A stretch of DNA of 64,000 bases from assembly GCA_947488625.1 (NCBI GenBank), contig CANKZR010000003.1, forward strand, positions 157,023 to 221,022, written 5' to 3'. Under the pieces are notes generated by a model. The model was not told the DNA's origin. It searched no databases and worked only from the letters and a program-made list of their open reading frames with translations. Positions 7,639 to 17,425 of this stretch are shown here, piece after piece. Every line of letters starts with the position of its first letter. Position 1 is the stretch's first letter. Source of the DNA: an uncultured Sphingomonadaceae bacterium. GTDB taxonomy: Bacteria > Pseudomonadota > Alphaproteobacteria > Sphingomonadales > Sphingomonadaceae. Made by a program: the position numbers and the translations under genes.

Positions 7639-9432
7639 ATCAAAAACCAATTCCGCACCGCGTCCGCATCTCTTGCAATCATCGCTGCTGCAGGGTCCAT
7701 GTCGGCATGTACGACCTCAGAGCCTATGCAGACGAACGCGGAAACCAGCATGGCCGCCAACGCCGAAAGTCAGCGGCTTCATGCCCTGTTCGAGGCGAGC
7801 AGTGCGGCAGAACTGGAGCGCGAACCAGTTGACGCATTCCTGCGTGGCGATTTTTCCAATGCAGACAGGCTGGGCGACTATTCGCCTGCATCCTACGCCG
7901 CAGAGCGCGCGGCAGCGCAAGCGGACCTTGCGACCCTGGCGACGATCGACCGGAGCGCCCTGAACGCCACTGACGCGATCGCCTACGACACGTTCGAATA
8001 TGCCAAGCAGCGCACCCTTGCGGGAACGCAGCCGGAAATCCTGCAAACCCGGCTGGCGCTGCCGATCGACCACTTCAGCGGATTGCACACCCAATATCCC
8101 ATCCTGTCGGTGCCCGGTGCCTTCATGCCGTTCGAGACGATGGAGGATTACGACAACAACATTGCGCGGCATGGTGAACTGGCAAAGATCATCGACCAGT
8201 CGATAGCCCGTTTCGATGCAGGCGCGCAGCAAGGCATCACCTTGCCCCGGCTTTCTGTCGAGATCATGATCAGCCAGCTTGATACGGTGCTGAATGCGCC
8301 CGCTCAGCAAAATCCGTATTTCGCGCCACTGGCTAACATGCCGGAAGGGTTCAGCGAAGACGAACGTGCCAGCGCGCGGGCCGATCTCACGCAGGCGGTG
8401 GCTGGCACGCTGATGCCCGCTCTGGCCAAACTGCGGACCTACCTGGCGGATACTTACCTGCCGCTGGCCCGCGATACGATCGCCGCCACCGCGACCCCTG
8501 GTGGGGAGGCCTATTACAACTACCGTATTCAGGAGATGACCACCCTGCCGCTTAGCGCCGACGAGATTCATGCCACGGGTCTTGCCGAAGTGGCGCGGAT
8601 CAACGCCGCGCTGGACGTCGCACGGCAGGAAGCGGGTGATCGCAGCGGGGAGACATACGACACCAAGGCCGAACTGCAGGAAGCGTGGTACGAAACGGCC
8701 GCGCTTGTCGATCCGCAGATGGATCGCCTGTTCCTGCGCCAGCCGGAAACGCCCCTGCGCATAGAACCTTACGAGCCCTATCGCGAAGCCTACAGCCTCG
8801 CAGCGTCTTATTTCCCCGGCGATGCCGAAACCATGCGGCCCGGCACGTTCTTCTTTTCCGGCTACAACGTTGCCGAACGCGAACTTGGCACTTCGGTCAG
8901 CCTTTACATGCACGAAGGCAATCCGGGGCATCATTTCCAGATCATGTTCGCCTATGAGAACGAGGATATTCCCGATTTCATGCGCTACGATGGCTACACC
9001 GCCTTTTCCGAGGGGTGGGGCCTCTATGCCGAATCCCTCGGCTATGAGGTTGGTTTGTATGACGACCCGGTAGAGCGCATGAAATACCTGGGTGGCGGTG
9101 AATTGCTGCGCGCCGTGCGGCTGGTGGTGGACACCGGCATGCATGCCAAGGGGTGGAGCCGCGAAAGAGCCATCGAATACATGGTCGACAACGGCATCGC
9201 GCGCGATTTCGCCGAGACGGAAACGGCCCGTTACATCGTGATGCCGGGGCAGGCGCTGGCGTACAAGGTGGGCGAACTGAAGATCAAGGAACTGCGCGGC
9301 GAAGCGGAGGCCGCGCTGGGCGGCGATTTCGATGTGCGTAGATTCCACGATCAGATCCTCAACACCGGGATGGTGCCGCTGCCGGTGCTGGAAGCCAAGA
9401 TCGATGCGTGGGTGGCAGCAGGCGGGCGATAG
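7639..9432 (+). CDS. DUF885 family lipoprotein metallopeptidase (apparent ATC start)
   Basis: DUF885 proteins are exported zinc peptidases related to M32 carboxypeptidases. The motif HEGNPGHH lies at about residues 425-432, so the protein looks intact. The first ATG (7699) gives MSACTTSEP, which cuts through a lipoprotein signal. Twenty codons upstream the frame reads (ATC)KNQFRTASASLAIIAAAGSMSAC: a basic start, hydrophobic core and lipobox ending in Cys. GGAG at 7627-7630 is eight bases before that ATC, and there is no ATG, GTG or TTG between the in-frame stop at 7621 and 7699. I infer an ATC start; a mutated or miscalled ATG is the alternative. About 597 residues. Confidence 0.8.
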   Translation: MKNQFRTASASLAIIAAAGSMSACTTSEPMQTNAETSMAANAESQRLHALFEASSAAELEREPVDAFLRGDFSNADRLGDYSPASYAAERAAAQADLATLATIDRSALNATDAIAYDTFEYAKQRTLAGTQPEILQTRLALPIDHFSGLHTQYPILSVPGAFMPFETMEDYDNNIARHGELAKIIDQSIARFDAGAQQGITLPRLSVEIMISQLDTVLNAPAQQNPYFAPLANMPEGFSEDERASARADLTQAVAGTLMPALAKLRTYLADTYLPLARDTIAATATPGGEAYYNYRIQEMTTLPLSADEIHATGLAEVARINAALDVARQEAGDRSGETYDTKAELQEAWYETAALVDPQMDRLFLRQPETPLRIEPYEPYREAYSLAASYFPGDAETMRPGTFFFSGYNVAERELGTSVSLYMHEGNPGHHFQIMFAYENEDIPDFMRYDGYTAFSEGWGLYAESLGYEVGLYDDPVERMKYLGGGELLRAVRLVVDTGMHAKGWSRERAIEYMVDNGIARDFAETETARYIVMPGQALAYKVGELKIKELRGEAEAALGGDFDVRRFHDQILNTGMVPLPVLEAKIDAWVAAGGR

Positions 9433-9487
9433 CCCTTGGGCCAGGTGGCTTGCCGTGAAGGCTTTCACCGACTACACGATGTGCATC

Positions 9488-11544
<2,057 letters not shown>

Positions 11545-11557
11545 CTTTCAGCTTCAG

Positions 11558-11971
11558 CTACCCTCTGGGGGCGGCCTTCTGATCCAGCATTACGCCTATC
11601 GCCAACACCGCGAGAGCCGGAATCGACCAGAAGGCCGCAGCCATTTCCAGTAGAGCGCGTTGGCCACCCGCCGGTAGCAGCAGAGCCGCAAGGCTCAGGA
11701 AGCATGTGGCTGCATGCATCCCTGTGAACCATATTGGCCAGTTGCGTTCAGAGCGCACCGCAAACCGCCAGAGGACTATCAGCAATAGAACGTTGACCGC
11801 AGCGACGAGGAAATTTTCCAGCGGGAACGCCAAGGTTGCTTGTATTGCCAGCGTCAGCAACGCGGCGAAGACGATCGCGAAAAGAATTCCATAATCCCGT
11901 CGATCGCCCGCGTGCCATCCGATAGCTGTTGCGCAAAGAAGCAAAGACCAGAAGGCAAGCGGGACGATCAT
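11558..11971 (-). CDS. four-helix membrane protein of unknown function
   Basis: About 137 residues from the ATG at 11971, with four hydrophobic helices (starting LAFWSLLLCATAIG) separated by short charged loops. It begins nine bases after the stop of the preceding small gene (11980-12327) and follows the membrane-tethered LuxR-type regulator gene, so the three genes probably form one unit. A longer frame back to 12046 overlaps that neighbour and is less likely. No recognised domain; a sensor or transport role would be speculation. Confidence 0.6.
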   Translation of the reverse strand: MIVPLAFWSLLLCATAIGWHAGDRRDYGILFAIVFAALLTLAIQATLAFPLENFLVAAVNVLLLIVLWRFAVRSERNWPIWFTGMHAATCFLSLAALLLPAGGQRALLEMAAAFWSIPALAVLAIGVMLDQKAAPRG

Positions 11972-11979
11972 CGGCAATG

Positions 11980-12327
11980 TCAGTCGGCGTCCTGTGCGAT
12001 CATGGGTTGTGTCGCATGTCCGCTTTCGGGAAAACCGCCAGGGCAACCAAAGCCCGTTTCCCTGAGGTTCGATTTGCGCTGAATAGATGTCAATTCACGC
12101 GTTGCATCGCTCATTTGTGCTCTTGTGGCAATGAGACTGGTCAGGCCAGCGCCGGCACTTGCCAAGGCATGCTGAGCAGTGCTGATCGGCAAACGCGAGG
12201 CCTTGCTTACCTCCACGATACTTGCGCACAGATTGGCGAGATTCAGCACTGCCTGATCGACGGCTTCAACAGACTTCTGTGTATCGGCGGCCACGACGCC
12301 TCCGGCTGCGGTTTCAATATTGTGCAT
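11980..12327 (-). CDS. small alpha-helical protein of unknown function
   Basis: About 115 residues. AAGGA is placed six bases before the ATG at 12327; a second ATG two codons earlier abuts the ribosome site, so 12327 is preferred. The sequence (TAAGGVVAADTQKSVEAVDQAVLNLANLCASIVEVSKASRLP in character) predicts a soluble helical bundle, with alternating Ala/Val and a Ser/Thr-rich middle resembling phasin-like or chemoreceptor-like helices, but there is no firm family. It is the second gene after the LuxR-type regulator on the same strand. Confidence 0.55.
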   Translation of the reverse strand: MHNIETAAGGVVAADTQKSVEAVDQAVLNLANLCASIVEVSKASRLPISTAQHALASAGAGLTSLIATRAQMSDATRELTSIQRKSNLRETGFGCPGGFPESGHATQPMIAQDAD

Positions 12328-12381
12328 AGTCATTCCTTTTCTGCCGCATCCTTGGGTGGAAAGGGCAAGGCAAAGAGAAAC

Positions 12382-12870
12382 TCATTCTGGACGCACGGCT
12401 ATCTCAGATAGCCCCAAAATGGTGAGAATAGGGATGACAGTCAGCATGATCGCGATTGCCGCTATTCGGATCATCCAGACCTTACGCATCGCTGGCGATG
12501 CCTTGCTCAACTCCCCTCCTATGCTTGGAACGAGTGGCCATTCTTCCTCGATTTTAACCTCCTCCGCGTGACGCGGATGCGGATCGGGCCGAAGGTAGGA
12601 ATCGATAGTGGATGCTTCGCGAAGCATGAACGTATAGGCTGGCTGTTCCACCCTTTTTGGCTGCAGTTCGCGCATTCGCGCTACCGCTGCCAGCCGGTTA
12701 TTCGCGCCAAGCGCATCGAGCGCATCGGAAACGTGCTGCTCTACGGTGCGATGAGAGATGGACAGCTTATGCGCGATCTGTTTCGCAGTCAGGCCTTGCT
12801 CGACATAACGCATACATTCGAGTTGCCGAGGGGTCAGAATGTCAGTGACAGTCTCGTTTTCCATCGACAT
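12382..12870 (-). CDS. LuxR-type HTH regulator with C-terminal membrane anchor
   Basis: 162 residues with the architecture reversed from normal LuxR proteins: the helix-turn-helix is N-terminal (TPRQLECMRYVEQGLTAKQIA, then LSISHRTVEQHVSDAL, about residues 12-58). It is followed by a polar linker and a single hydrophobic helix near the C-terminus (about 132-153, IRIAAIAIMLTVIPILTIL). This makes a membrane-tethered DNA-binding protein with no receiver domain. GGAGG lies six bases before the ATG. It heads a run with two small genes, one a membrane protein, that could provide the signal. The HTH is clear; topology and mechanism are inferred. Confidence 0.8.
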   Translation of the reverse strand: MSMENETVTDILTPRQLECMRYVEQGLTAKQIAHKLSISHRTVEQHVSDALDALGANNRLAAVARMRELQPKRVEQPAYTFMLREASTIDSYLRPDPHPRHAEEVKIEEEWPLVPSIGGELSKASPAMRKVWMIRIAAIAIMLTVIPILTILGLSEIAVRPE

Positions 12871-12958
12871 TCACTACCTCCATTTTGGATGCACTAATCC
12901 AACATAGTTTCTGTTCAAAAATCAAGGTGCTACTCGTCTGACGGCGGGTGCAGGTGCA

Positions 12959-13576
12959 TTAGCGAGTCTCTCGTCGCACCAACTTCTCCACCAACGCCCG
13001 CAACTCACTCGGCGTCGTGTGCCCTGCCACAATCTCGTGATAGCCAATCCCGGCCTTGCGTAGCGCCTCTTTCTTCACCGCGTCGCGGGCGGGGGCTGAT
13101 TTGCCCATGTGGTGGCCGGAGCCTTGATACTCCAGCGCGTGCACCACGCAGCAATTCTCGTCCATCAGCGCGAAATCCACGCGCTTTGAATTTACCGAGA
13201 AGAAGGCGCCCTTGTCGCGGCATGACAGGAATTCGCCCAGCGAGACTTGCGCCATAACCTGCCAGTTCGGATTGCGGGCGATCACGGCCTTGTCCAGCGT
13301 GTCGAACACCTTGGCTTCCGCCTTGTTGAGTAAAGGCCGGGATTGAAAGTCCGCGTTCATGACCTTCTTTAGTTGCTCCGCAGCGTTGTCCGCCTGCTTG
13401 TCGCCCCCAACGACCTTGGGTGTCCATTGCGATTGGCGACCCCGGTTCTTCCAACCCCTTTTGTCTTTCTTCCGTCCTCCGAACCATTCCTTCAGGATGA
13501 AGGTCGCGACGACGACGACAAACAAGAAAATCAGCAGTGGATTTTCAAGCGACGGACCGAAAAGTTCTTCAAGCAT
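12959..13576 (-). CDS. DUF2726 protein with N-terminal membrane anchor
   Basis: 205 residues: one hydrophobic N-terminal helix (about 12-28), a basic linker, and a C-terminal domain of the DUF2726 type. DUF2726 resembles very-short-patch-repair/PD-(D/E)XK nuclease folds; the pattern VDFALMDENCCVVHALEYQG (Asp ... Glu-Tyr-Gln) and the Lys pair around KKEAL are compatible with such a core. The domain often occurs attached to helicases or topoisomerase-type zinc fingers, but here it is alone and membrane-anchored. Activity is not proven from sequence. Confidence 0.75.
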   Translation of the reverse strand: MLEELFGPSLENPLLIFLFVVVVATFILKEWFGGRKKDKRGWKNRGRQSQWTPKVVGGDKQADNAAEQLKKVMNADFQSRPLLNKAEAKVFDTLDKAVIARNPNWQVMAQVSLGEFLSCRDKGAFFSVNSKRVDFALMDENCCVVHALEYQGSGHHMGKSAPARDAVKKEALRKAGIGYHEIVAGHTTPSELRALVEKLVRRETR

Positions 13577-13675
13577 GCTTTGCCCCCCATCAAAGACATT
13601 GCGCTGAAATGTCTTGAAAATACGTATCTAGTCAAGCCTTCCCTACACCCCCAACCCCATGCTCCGCTCCCGCGC

Positions 13676-14005
13676 ATGAGCAGTGCCATGCCACCACCCG
13701 CACCATCATCGCCAGACAACACCCGCTGGAACGGCCCCAAGGCCGCTGCCTTCCTCAAGGCGCTCGCCCATTACGGCAAGGTCGCGAAGGCAGCGCGGGA
13801 GGTGGGGATGAGCAGGCAGGCGGCTTATCGGCTGCGCGCGCGGGCTCCGAAATTTGCCGAGATGTGGGACTGGGCCATGCGGGAGGCGGCGGATCGGCGG
13901 GCCAAAGCGCGCGCGGCGCGGCGCTCCGTTCATCCACTGCTGGCGCGAGGTTCGGCGGCGGGCGCGGGCGGCGACGAGGATGACACTACTGGGGCCGCAG
14001 GGTGA
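13676..14005 (+). CDS. small HTH protein of unknown function
   Basis: About 109 residues from the ATG at 13676 (a second ATG at 13688 is possible). The middle reads WNGPKAAAFLKALAHYG followed by VAKAAREVGMSRQAAYRLRAR, a textbook helix-turn-helix of the resolvase/terminase-small-subunit style, then a basic Arg/Ala tail. The last 28 bases of the gene merge into an array of five degenerate 13-mers spaced about 21 bp (13978-14075), which could be its own binding site. No terminase large subunit or phage genes are near, so a chromosomal regulator is as likely as a prophage relic. Confidence 0.65.
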   Translation: MSSAMPPPAPSSPDNTRWNGPKAAAFLKALAHYGKVAKAAREVGMSRQAAYRLRARAPKFAEMWDWAMREAADRRAKARAARRSVHPLLARGSAAGAGGDEDDTTGAAG

Positions 14006-14075
14006 CGGTCCGGCTCGCCAGGGTGACACTTTGCGGGGCAGGGTCACACTTTGGGCGGACAAGGGTTACACATTC
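13978..14075. repeat. array of five degenerate 13-mers, about 21-bp period
   Basis: Consensus GGGTGACACTTTG. Copies start at 13978 (GGATGACACTACT), 14000 (GGGTGACGGTCCG), 14021 (GGGTGACACTTTG), 14041 (GGGTCACACTTTG) and 14063 (GGGTTACACATTC). Start-to-start distances are 22, 21, 20 and 22 bases, two helical turns, so all copies face the same side of the DNA. It spans the 3' end of the HTH gene and the intergenic gap before the convergent yaiI gene. Confidence 0.6.
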
Positions 14076-14087
14076 ACGTTTTTGCCC

Positions 14088-14564
14088 TCAGGACTGTGTT
14101 CCAGGTGTTCCACATTGGCGGGTCAGCACCCGGTCCAGCGCTTGCAGGAAGCGCGAGCGGTCTGCCTTGCTGAACGGCGGCGGGCCGCCCGTAATACCGT
14201 CCATCCCGCTTCGCAGGTCCGCCATGATCGCGCGCGTGGCAACGGCGGTGCCGATGCTTGCGGCGTCGAACGGCTTGCCATTGTGGGCCAGCACCGTTGC
14301 ACCTGCCTTCAGGCAGCGTTCGGCCAGCAGGATGTCGGCGGTGATCACCACGCTTCGCGGGCCTGCATTCTCGGCAATCCAGTCGTCGGCAGCGTCGAAG
14401 CCATCGTCCACCACCACGCGCTTTACCCGCTCGCTGACGGGCACGCGAAACGGGGCGTTGCTCACCACGCGGACATGGGCGGTAAAGCGGTCCGCCACGC
14501 GGTATACCTCGTCCTTCACGGGGCACGCATCGGCATCGACGAGGATGGTAACGGGATCGGACAT
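14088..14564 (-). CDS. YaiI/YqxD family protein (UPF0178)
   Basis: 158 residues, matching the UPF0178 family from the first residue: ILVDADACPVKDEVYRVA is the acidic PIN-like start, followed by VSNAPFRVP and VITADILLAERCLKAGA. The family has a predicted PIN-type nuclease fold with clustered acidic residues (DADACPVK and the DxxD pairs near VVDDGFDAADDWIAE), but its substrate is not established. The ATG at 14564 starts exactly at the conserved N-terminus. The gene is divergent from the small gene at 14714 and convergent with the HTH gene. Confidence 0.9.
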   Translation of the reverse strand: MSDPVTILVDADACPVKDEVYRVADRFTAHVRVVSNAPFRVPVSERVKRVVVDDGFDAADDWIAENAGPRSVVITADILLAERCLKAGATVLAHNGKPFDAASIGTAVATRAIMADLRSGMDGITGGPPPFSKADRSRFLQALDRVLTRQCGTPGTQS

Positions 14565-14713
14565 TGCGGCGTGGTAGCGGCCTTGCGCCCCGCTCGCCAG
14601 CCTGTTGCAACGGCGCGGTGGGCGATAATCGCGAGGCTGTTCACATTTCGCGGCACCTTCGGCATAATGCGCGGTTGTTGCAATGCAGCATCCCGCTGCC
14701 GGAGTGCCCTTAC

Positions 14714-15004
14714 ATGACCGAATCCACCACCAAGTCCTGGCCCGAGCTCGCATTTGACGGGTGGGTTCTGGGCACGCAGATGGGCGCGGTGATCTGGCTG
14801 CGCTCCATGCGCCTGATGGCTGGCGGCAAGCTGGCCGAGGTGGAGGCCAAGCGCATGGTGAGCGAGAAGGTGACCGCCAGCATGACGCTGCTGCCCGCCC
14901 TGATGGCCGGCGGCATGAACCAGACCGCTGAAGCCATGACGAGCCGCGCCATCGCCCACTATGCCAAGCCGGTGCGCGCCAACCAGCGCCGCCTGTCGCG
15001 ATAG
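14714..15004 (+). CDS. small conserved helical protein of unknown function
   Basis: 96 residues, starting MTESTTKSWPELAFDGWVLG. The body is amphipathic and Met/Ala-rich (LRSMRLMAGG, MVSEKVTASMTLL, TSRAIAHYAKPVRANQRRLSR) and resembles small phasin-like helical proteins of sphingomonads, though I cannot name a family. Downstream on the same strand lie a two-helix membrane protein and an NTF2-like protein, possibly one transcript. Confidence 0.6.
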   Translation: MTESTTKSWPELAFDGWVLGTQMGAVIWLRSMRLMAGGKLAEVEAKRMVSEKVTASMTLLPALMAGGMNQTAEAMTSRAIAHYAKPVRANQRRLSR

Positions 15005-15031
15005 GGCGGTTCCCGGCGAGAGCGAAGAGCG

Positions 15032-15367
15032 ATGAGCGAAACCGACGAGATCCTCGACGATCGCCGCGAGAGGCGCCGACTCCCGCTGATCGGGCTGGCG
15101 CTCTCCGCGCTCTACGTGGCGGGGGTGACGATCTACCTGGTGCTGCAGGGACAGAACCCGGCGGACCTGCGGCTGAACGAACTGGGCGACTTCATCGGCG
15201 GCGTGTCCAGCCCGCTGGCTTTCCTGTGGCTGGTGCTGGGCTTCTTCCAGCAAAGCCGCGAGATACGCCTCAGCAACAAGGCCCTGCACCTGCAAGCGCG
15301 CGAAATGCGCCGCAGCGTGGACGAGCATCGCCGTATCGCGGGCGGGGGCTCTGTGAACCATGAGTGA
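15032..15367 (+). CDS. two-helix membrane protein of unknown function
   Basis: 111 residues: a charged N-terminus, two hydrophobic helices (about 17-37 and 52-71) and a basic coiled-coil-like tail (QQSREIRLSNKALHLQAREM). The arrangement resembles small phage or chromosomal proteins with a membrane hairpin and a cytosolic coiled coil. Its end overlaps the start of the next gene by eight bases, which indicates co-translation. Confidence 0.6.
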   Translation: MSETDEILDDRRERRRLPLIGLALSALYVAGVTIYLVLQGQNPADLRLNELGDFIGGVSSPLAFLWLVLGFFQQSREIRLSNKALHLQAREMRRSVDEHRRIAGGGSVNHE

Positions 15368-15761
15368 CCAGACCGAGACCAACCGCGCCTTGCTGACCGA
15401 GGCCTTCGCCAAGCTGGAGCATGGCGATCCCAGCGCCTTCCTCCCGTTGTTTGGAGAGGACGTCACCTGGCGGGTGATGGGAACCTCCAACTGGTCGAAG
15501 GAAGTGAGCGGCCTGCCGCGGGTTGAGGCCGAGCTTATGGGGCCGCTTTTCGCCAGGTTTGCAGGGCCGTACAAGAACATCCCCGAACTGGTGCTGGCCG
15601 ATGGCGAGCACGTGGTCGTGCTGGCAAAGGGCCATGCGAACACCGTGGATGGCAAGGTCTATGCAAACGACTATTGCTTCGTCTTCCGGCTGGCGAAGGG
15701 CAAGATCGTGGAGGTGCGCGAGTATCTCGACACCAAGCTGGCGGACGCAGTGCTGGGCTAG
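15360..15761 (+). CDS. NTF2-like (SnoaL-type) protein
   Basis: 133 residues with the alpha+beta cone fold of nuclear-transport-factor-2-like proteins: N-terminal helix (RALLTEAFAKLEHGDPSAFLPLF), then DVTWRVMG, a long middle, and the terminal strands FVFRLAKGKIVEVREYLDTKLA. Bacterial members are small-molecule-binding proteins or enzymes (isomerases, dehydratases), but ligand and reaction cannot be read here. It overlaps the preceding membrane-protein gene by eight bases. Confidence 0.85.
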   Translation: MSDQTETNRALLTEAFAKLEHGDPSAFLPLFGEDVTWRVMGTSNWSKEVSGLPRVEAELMGPLFARFAGPYKNIPELVLADGEHVVVLAKGHANTVDGKVYANDYCFVFRLAKGKIVEVREYLDTKLADAVLG

Positions 15762-15790
15762 CCTGTTCGGTCCAGTCCATTCGGGCCAGT

Positions 15791-16129
15791 CTATCTGGGC
15801 TTGCCTACACCCGCCCGGTCGAGCTCGGGCCGCAGACGTCTCGTCAGCCAAAGCCACCACATGCGAAAATCGGCAGCGAGGCTCCACAGCGGGTAGGTGA
15901 AGGTGGCAGGGCGGTTGTTCTCGACCGTGAAATGCGCCAGCCATGCGAAGAAGTATCCTGCCACCGGCATGGCGAGCAGCCACCACCAGCGCCCCGTAAA
16001 CACGGCGAACACGGCAATGGCGACGACCAGCGTGGTGCCCACATAGTGAAGCGCCCGCGTGCGCGGCAGGGAATGCTCGCGCAGGTAGAACGGCCAGAAT
16101 TCGGCGAAAGAGTTGTACTGCCGGGACAT
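15791..16129 (-). CDS. Mpo1-like (DUF962) membrane protein
   Basis: 112 residues. The signature [25 protein letters not shown] plus [24 protein letters not shown] identifies the DUF962/Mpo1 family. Yeast Mpo1 is a dioxygenase acting on 2-hydroxy fatty acids; bacterial homologues keep the conserved histidines (HYVG, AHF) but their substrates are unknown. Two to three membrane helices are predicted. No Shine-Dalgarno precedes the ATG at 16129; the 5' region contains the structured stretch described separately. Confidence 0.85.
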   Translation of the reverse strand: MSRQYNSFAEFWPFYLREHSLPRTRALHYVGTTLVVAIAVFAVFTGRWWWLLAMPVAGYFFAWLAHFTVENNRPATFTYPLWSLAADFRMWWLWLTRRLRPELDRAGVGKPR

Positions 16130-16463
16130 CGTTGAAAGAATGCTGCAAATGTCGGTGCGAGGCAAGCCCGGTGGCGGTGAGCGCCGAGGCCCCCAAACGA
16201 GGATCGCACCAACTCCGCTTGGGTGCTGGTGCGATCTACCGCCATGCCTGGCGTAACCCGCTGTCCGGCGGGCTCGAGGACCGGTGCTGGGTGGCTCCCC
16301 GGTCCGTTGCATTCCGTACGAGTCGAGAGGTGCGCCGACACGGCAATCCTGTCCAGACCTTTGGTGCAGGATGTGTCCGGTATGCGGCAGGATGCCAGCT
16401 CCCCGGCGTTTGGCGGAACCCGGTGCCCTGATTGTCGGTTGGGAAAGGGAAGGAGAGAGGCCA
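16130..16463. other. 334-base gap with dense inverted repeats; candidate structured RNA
   Basis: No convincing gene lies here. Three strong inverted repeats are visible: GATCGCACCA/TGGTGCGATC (16202-16236, perfect 10-bp arms, 15-base loop); GGACCGG/CCGGTCC (about 16279-16306); and a composite stem with CCGACAC...GTGTCCGG enclosing ATCCTG/CAGGAT (about 16335-16382). I compared it by eye with conserved cores of RNase P RNA, tmRNA, SRP RNA and cobalamin riboswitches and found none. It could be an unrecognised non-coding RNA or a long leader of the gene at 16464. Confidence 0.4.
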
Positions 16464-16871
16464 ATGTATCGCAAGTCTATCGCCGTCGCACTCGTTTCCG
16501 CGGCAATGGGCCTATCCGCCTGCGCGCAGACAGATGCGGCGAACGTGGACGAATATGACGCCGCGCTGGCAAACCTGGATACGGAACGCGCCTGCTTCTT
16601 CACGCGCGAGATCCAGGCATATTCCAATGCCCCTGAAAGTTCGAGCCGGAACGAACGCATCTATATCGATGCAGGCGTGGACGATCGCTGGCTGCTGGAA
16701 ACCACGGGCCCTTGCCCGGAACTTGATTTCAGCCTGCGATTGGCGCTGGACGTGCGCGGTACCGGCAGCGTCTGCACGGGCGACTGGGAAAACCTGCTCG
16801 TCCCCTCCAGCTTTGGCGGTGATGCTCAGCGTTGTCCGGTCCGTGTCCTTGGCCGGGTGATCGAAGAATAG
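16464..16871 (+). CDS. DUF6491-type small lipoprotein
   Basis: 135 residues. The N-terminus is a lipoprotein signal ([20 protein letters not shown], lipobox LSAC), so the protein is probably anchored to a periplasmic membrane face. The mature part ([14 protein letters not shown], then [34 protein letters not shown]) matches small sphingomonad proteins of the DUF6491 type, with three cysteines that could form disulfides. AGGAGAGAGG precedes the ATG. Function unknown. The preceding 330 bases are highly structured. Confidence 0.7.
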   Translation: MYRKSIAVALVSAAMGLSACAQTDAANVDEYDAALANLDTERACFFTREIQAYSNAPESSSRNERIYIDAGVDDRWLLETTGPCPELDFSLRLALDVRGTGSVCTGDWENLLVPSSFGGDAQRCPVRVLGRVIEE

Positions 16872-16967
16872 CGTTCACTCCATTAGGTTGCTCGGCAACC
16901 TTCACCGGGTTTTGCAGCAATCGTTAGGCGATCCGCGATGTCCGTGCTACATACGCTGCTGCTGACG

Positions 16968-16997
16968 TCGAAATTTGCGACGGACTTCGAAATTTGC
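16968..16997 (+). repeat. 19-bp-spaced direct repeat in the csp leader
   Basis: TCGAAATTTGC occurs at 16968-16978 and again at 16987-16997, 19 bases apart, about 135 bases before the cold-shock gene. The A/T-rich core contrasts with the GC-rich surroundings. It may be a regulatory site or part of the long 5' leader typical of csp genes. Confidence 0.4.
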
Positions 16998-17131
16998 CTA
17001 CCGCCGACTGCCTTTCAATGCAGGCCCCGGCGTAAACCAGACGACGTTTTCCTTTCATCGGACGATATGACGCACGACCCTCGGGCACCTTCGTCCGGGG
17101 GCAATTTATACGTTCTCGAAAGGAACAGATT

Positions 17132-17344
17132 ATGTCGAAGACCGGCACCGTTAAATTCTTCAACGCCGACAAGGGCTATGGTTTCATCCAGCCCGACGAT
17201 GGTTCGAACGACAGCTTCGTGCACATCACTGCCGTACAGGCAGCTGGCATGCAGTCGCTCGATAAAGAGCAGCGTCTGAACTATGACGTTGAAATGGGTC
17301 GCAACGGCAAGGAAAGCGCCGTCAACCTTTCGGCCGCTGACTAA
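17132..17344 (+). CDS. CspA-family cold-shock protein
   Basis: 70-residue single cold-shock domain, an RNA chaperone that binds single-stranded nucleic acid. RNP1 (KGYGFIQP, about 15-22) and RNP2 (SFVHITAV, about 28-35) are intact. AAGGAA lies six to seven bases before the ATG. There is a long gene-free leader of about 260 bases, common for csp mRNAs that fold differently at low temperature. The gene is followed by a GC-rich hairpin and then a small coiled-coil gene on the same strand. Confidence 0.95.
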   Translation: MSKTGTVKFFNADKGYGFIQPDDGSNDSFVHITAVQAAGMQSLDKEQRLNYDVEMGRNGKESAVNLSAAD

Positions 17345-17361
17345 GCGTTCAAATCCGGTTA

Positions 17362-17388
17362 CTCCCGCCGTGCAAGACGCGGCGGGAG
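17362..17388 (+). other. strong hairpin between cspA-like gene and next ORF
   Basis: CTCCCGCCG (17362-17370) pairs perfectly with CGGCGGGAG (17380-17388) around a nine-base loop, 18 bases after the csp stop codon. No U-tract follows, so it is more likely an mRNA-stabilising or attenuating hairpin than a full terminator. The next gene begins 37 bases later. Confidence 0.5.
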
Positions 17389-17425
17389 GAACCTGTCACC
17401 TCCGCCCGCCAACGGGAGAATCCCC

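Noticed and set aside
7717..9468. Minus-strand frame of over 580 codons opposite the DUF885 gene
   Set aside because: Antisense shadow in GC-rich DNA; the plus-strand protein carries HEGNPGHH and a signal peptide.
16200..16440. Known RNA classes (RNase P, tmRNA, SRP, cobalamin riboswitch) for the structured gap
   Set aside because: None of the conserved core motifs is visible, so only a generic structured-RNA note is kept.
17362..17388. Full rho-independent terminator after cspA-like gene
   Set aside because: Strong stem but no U-tract, so it was kept only as a hairpin.
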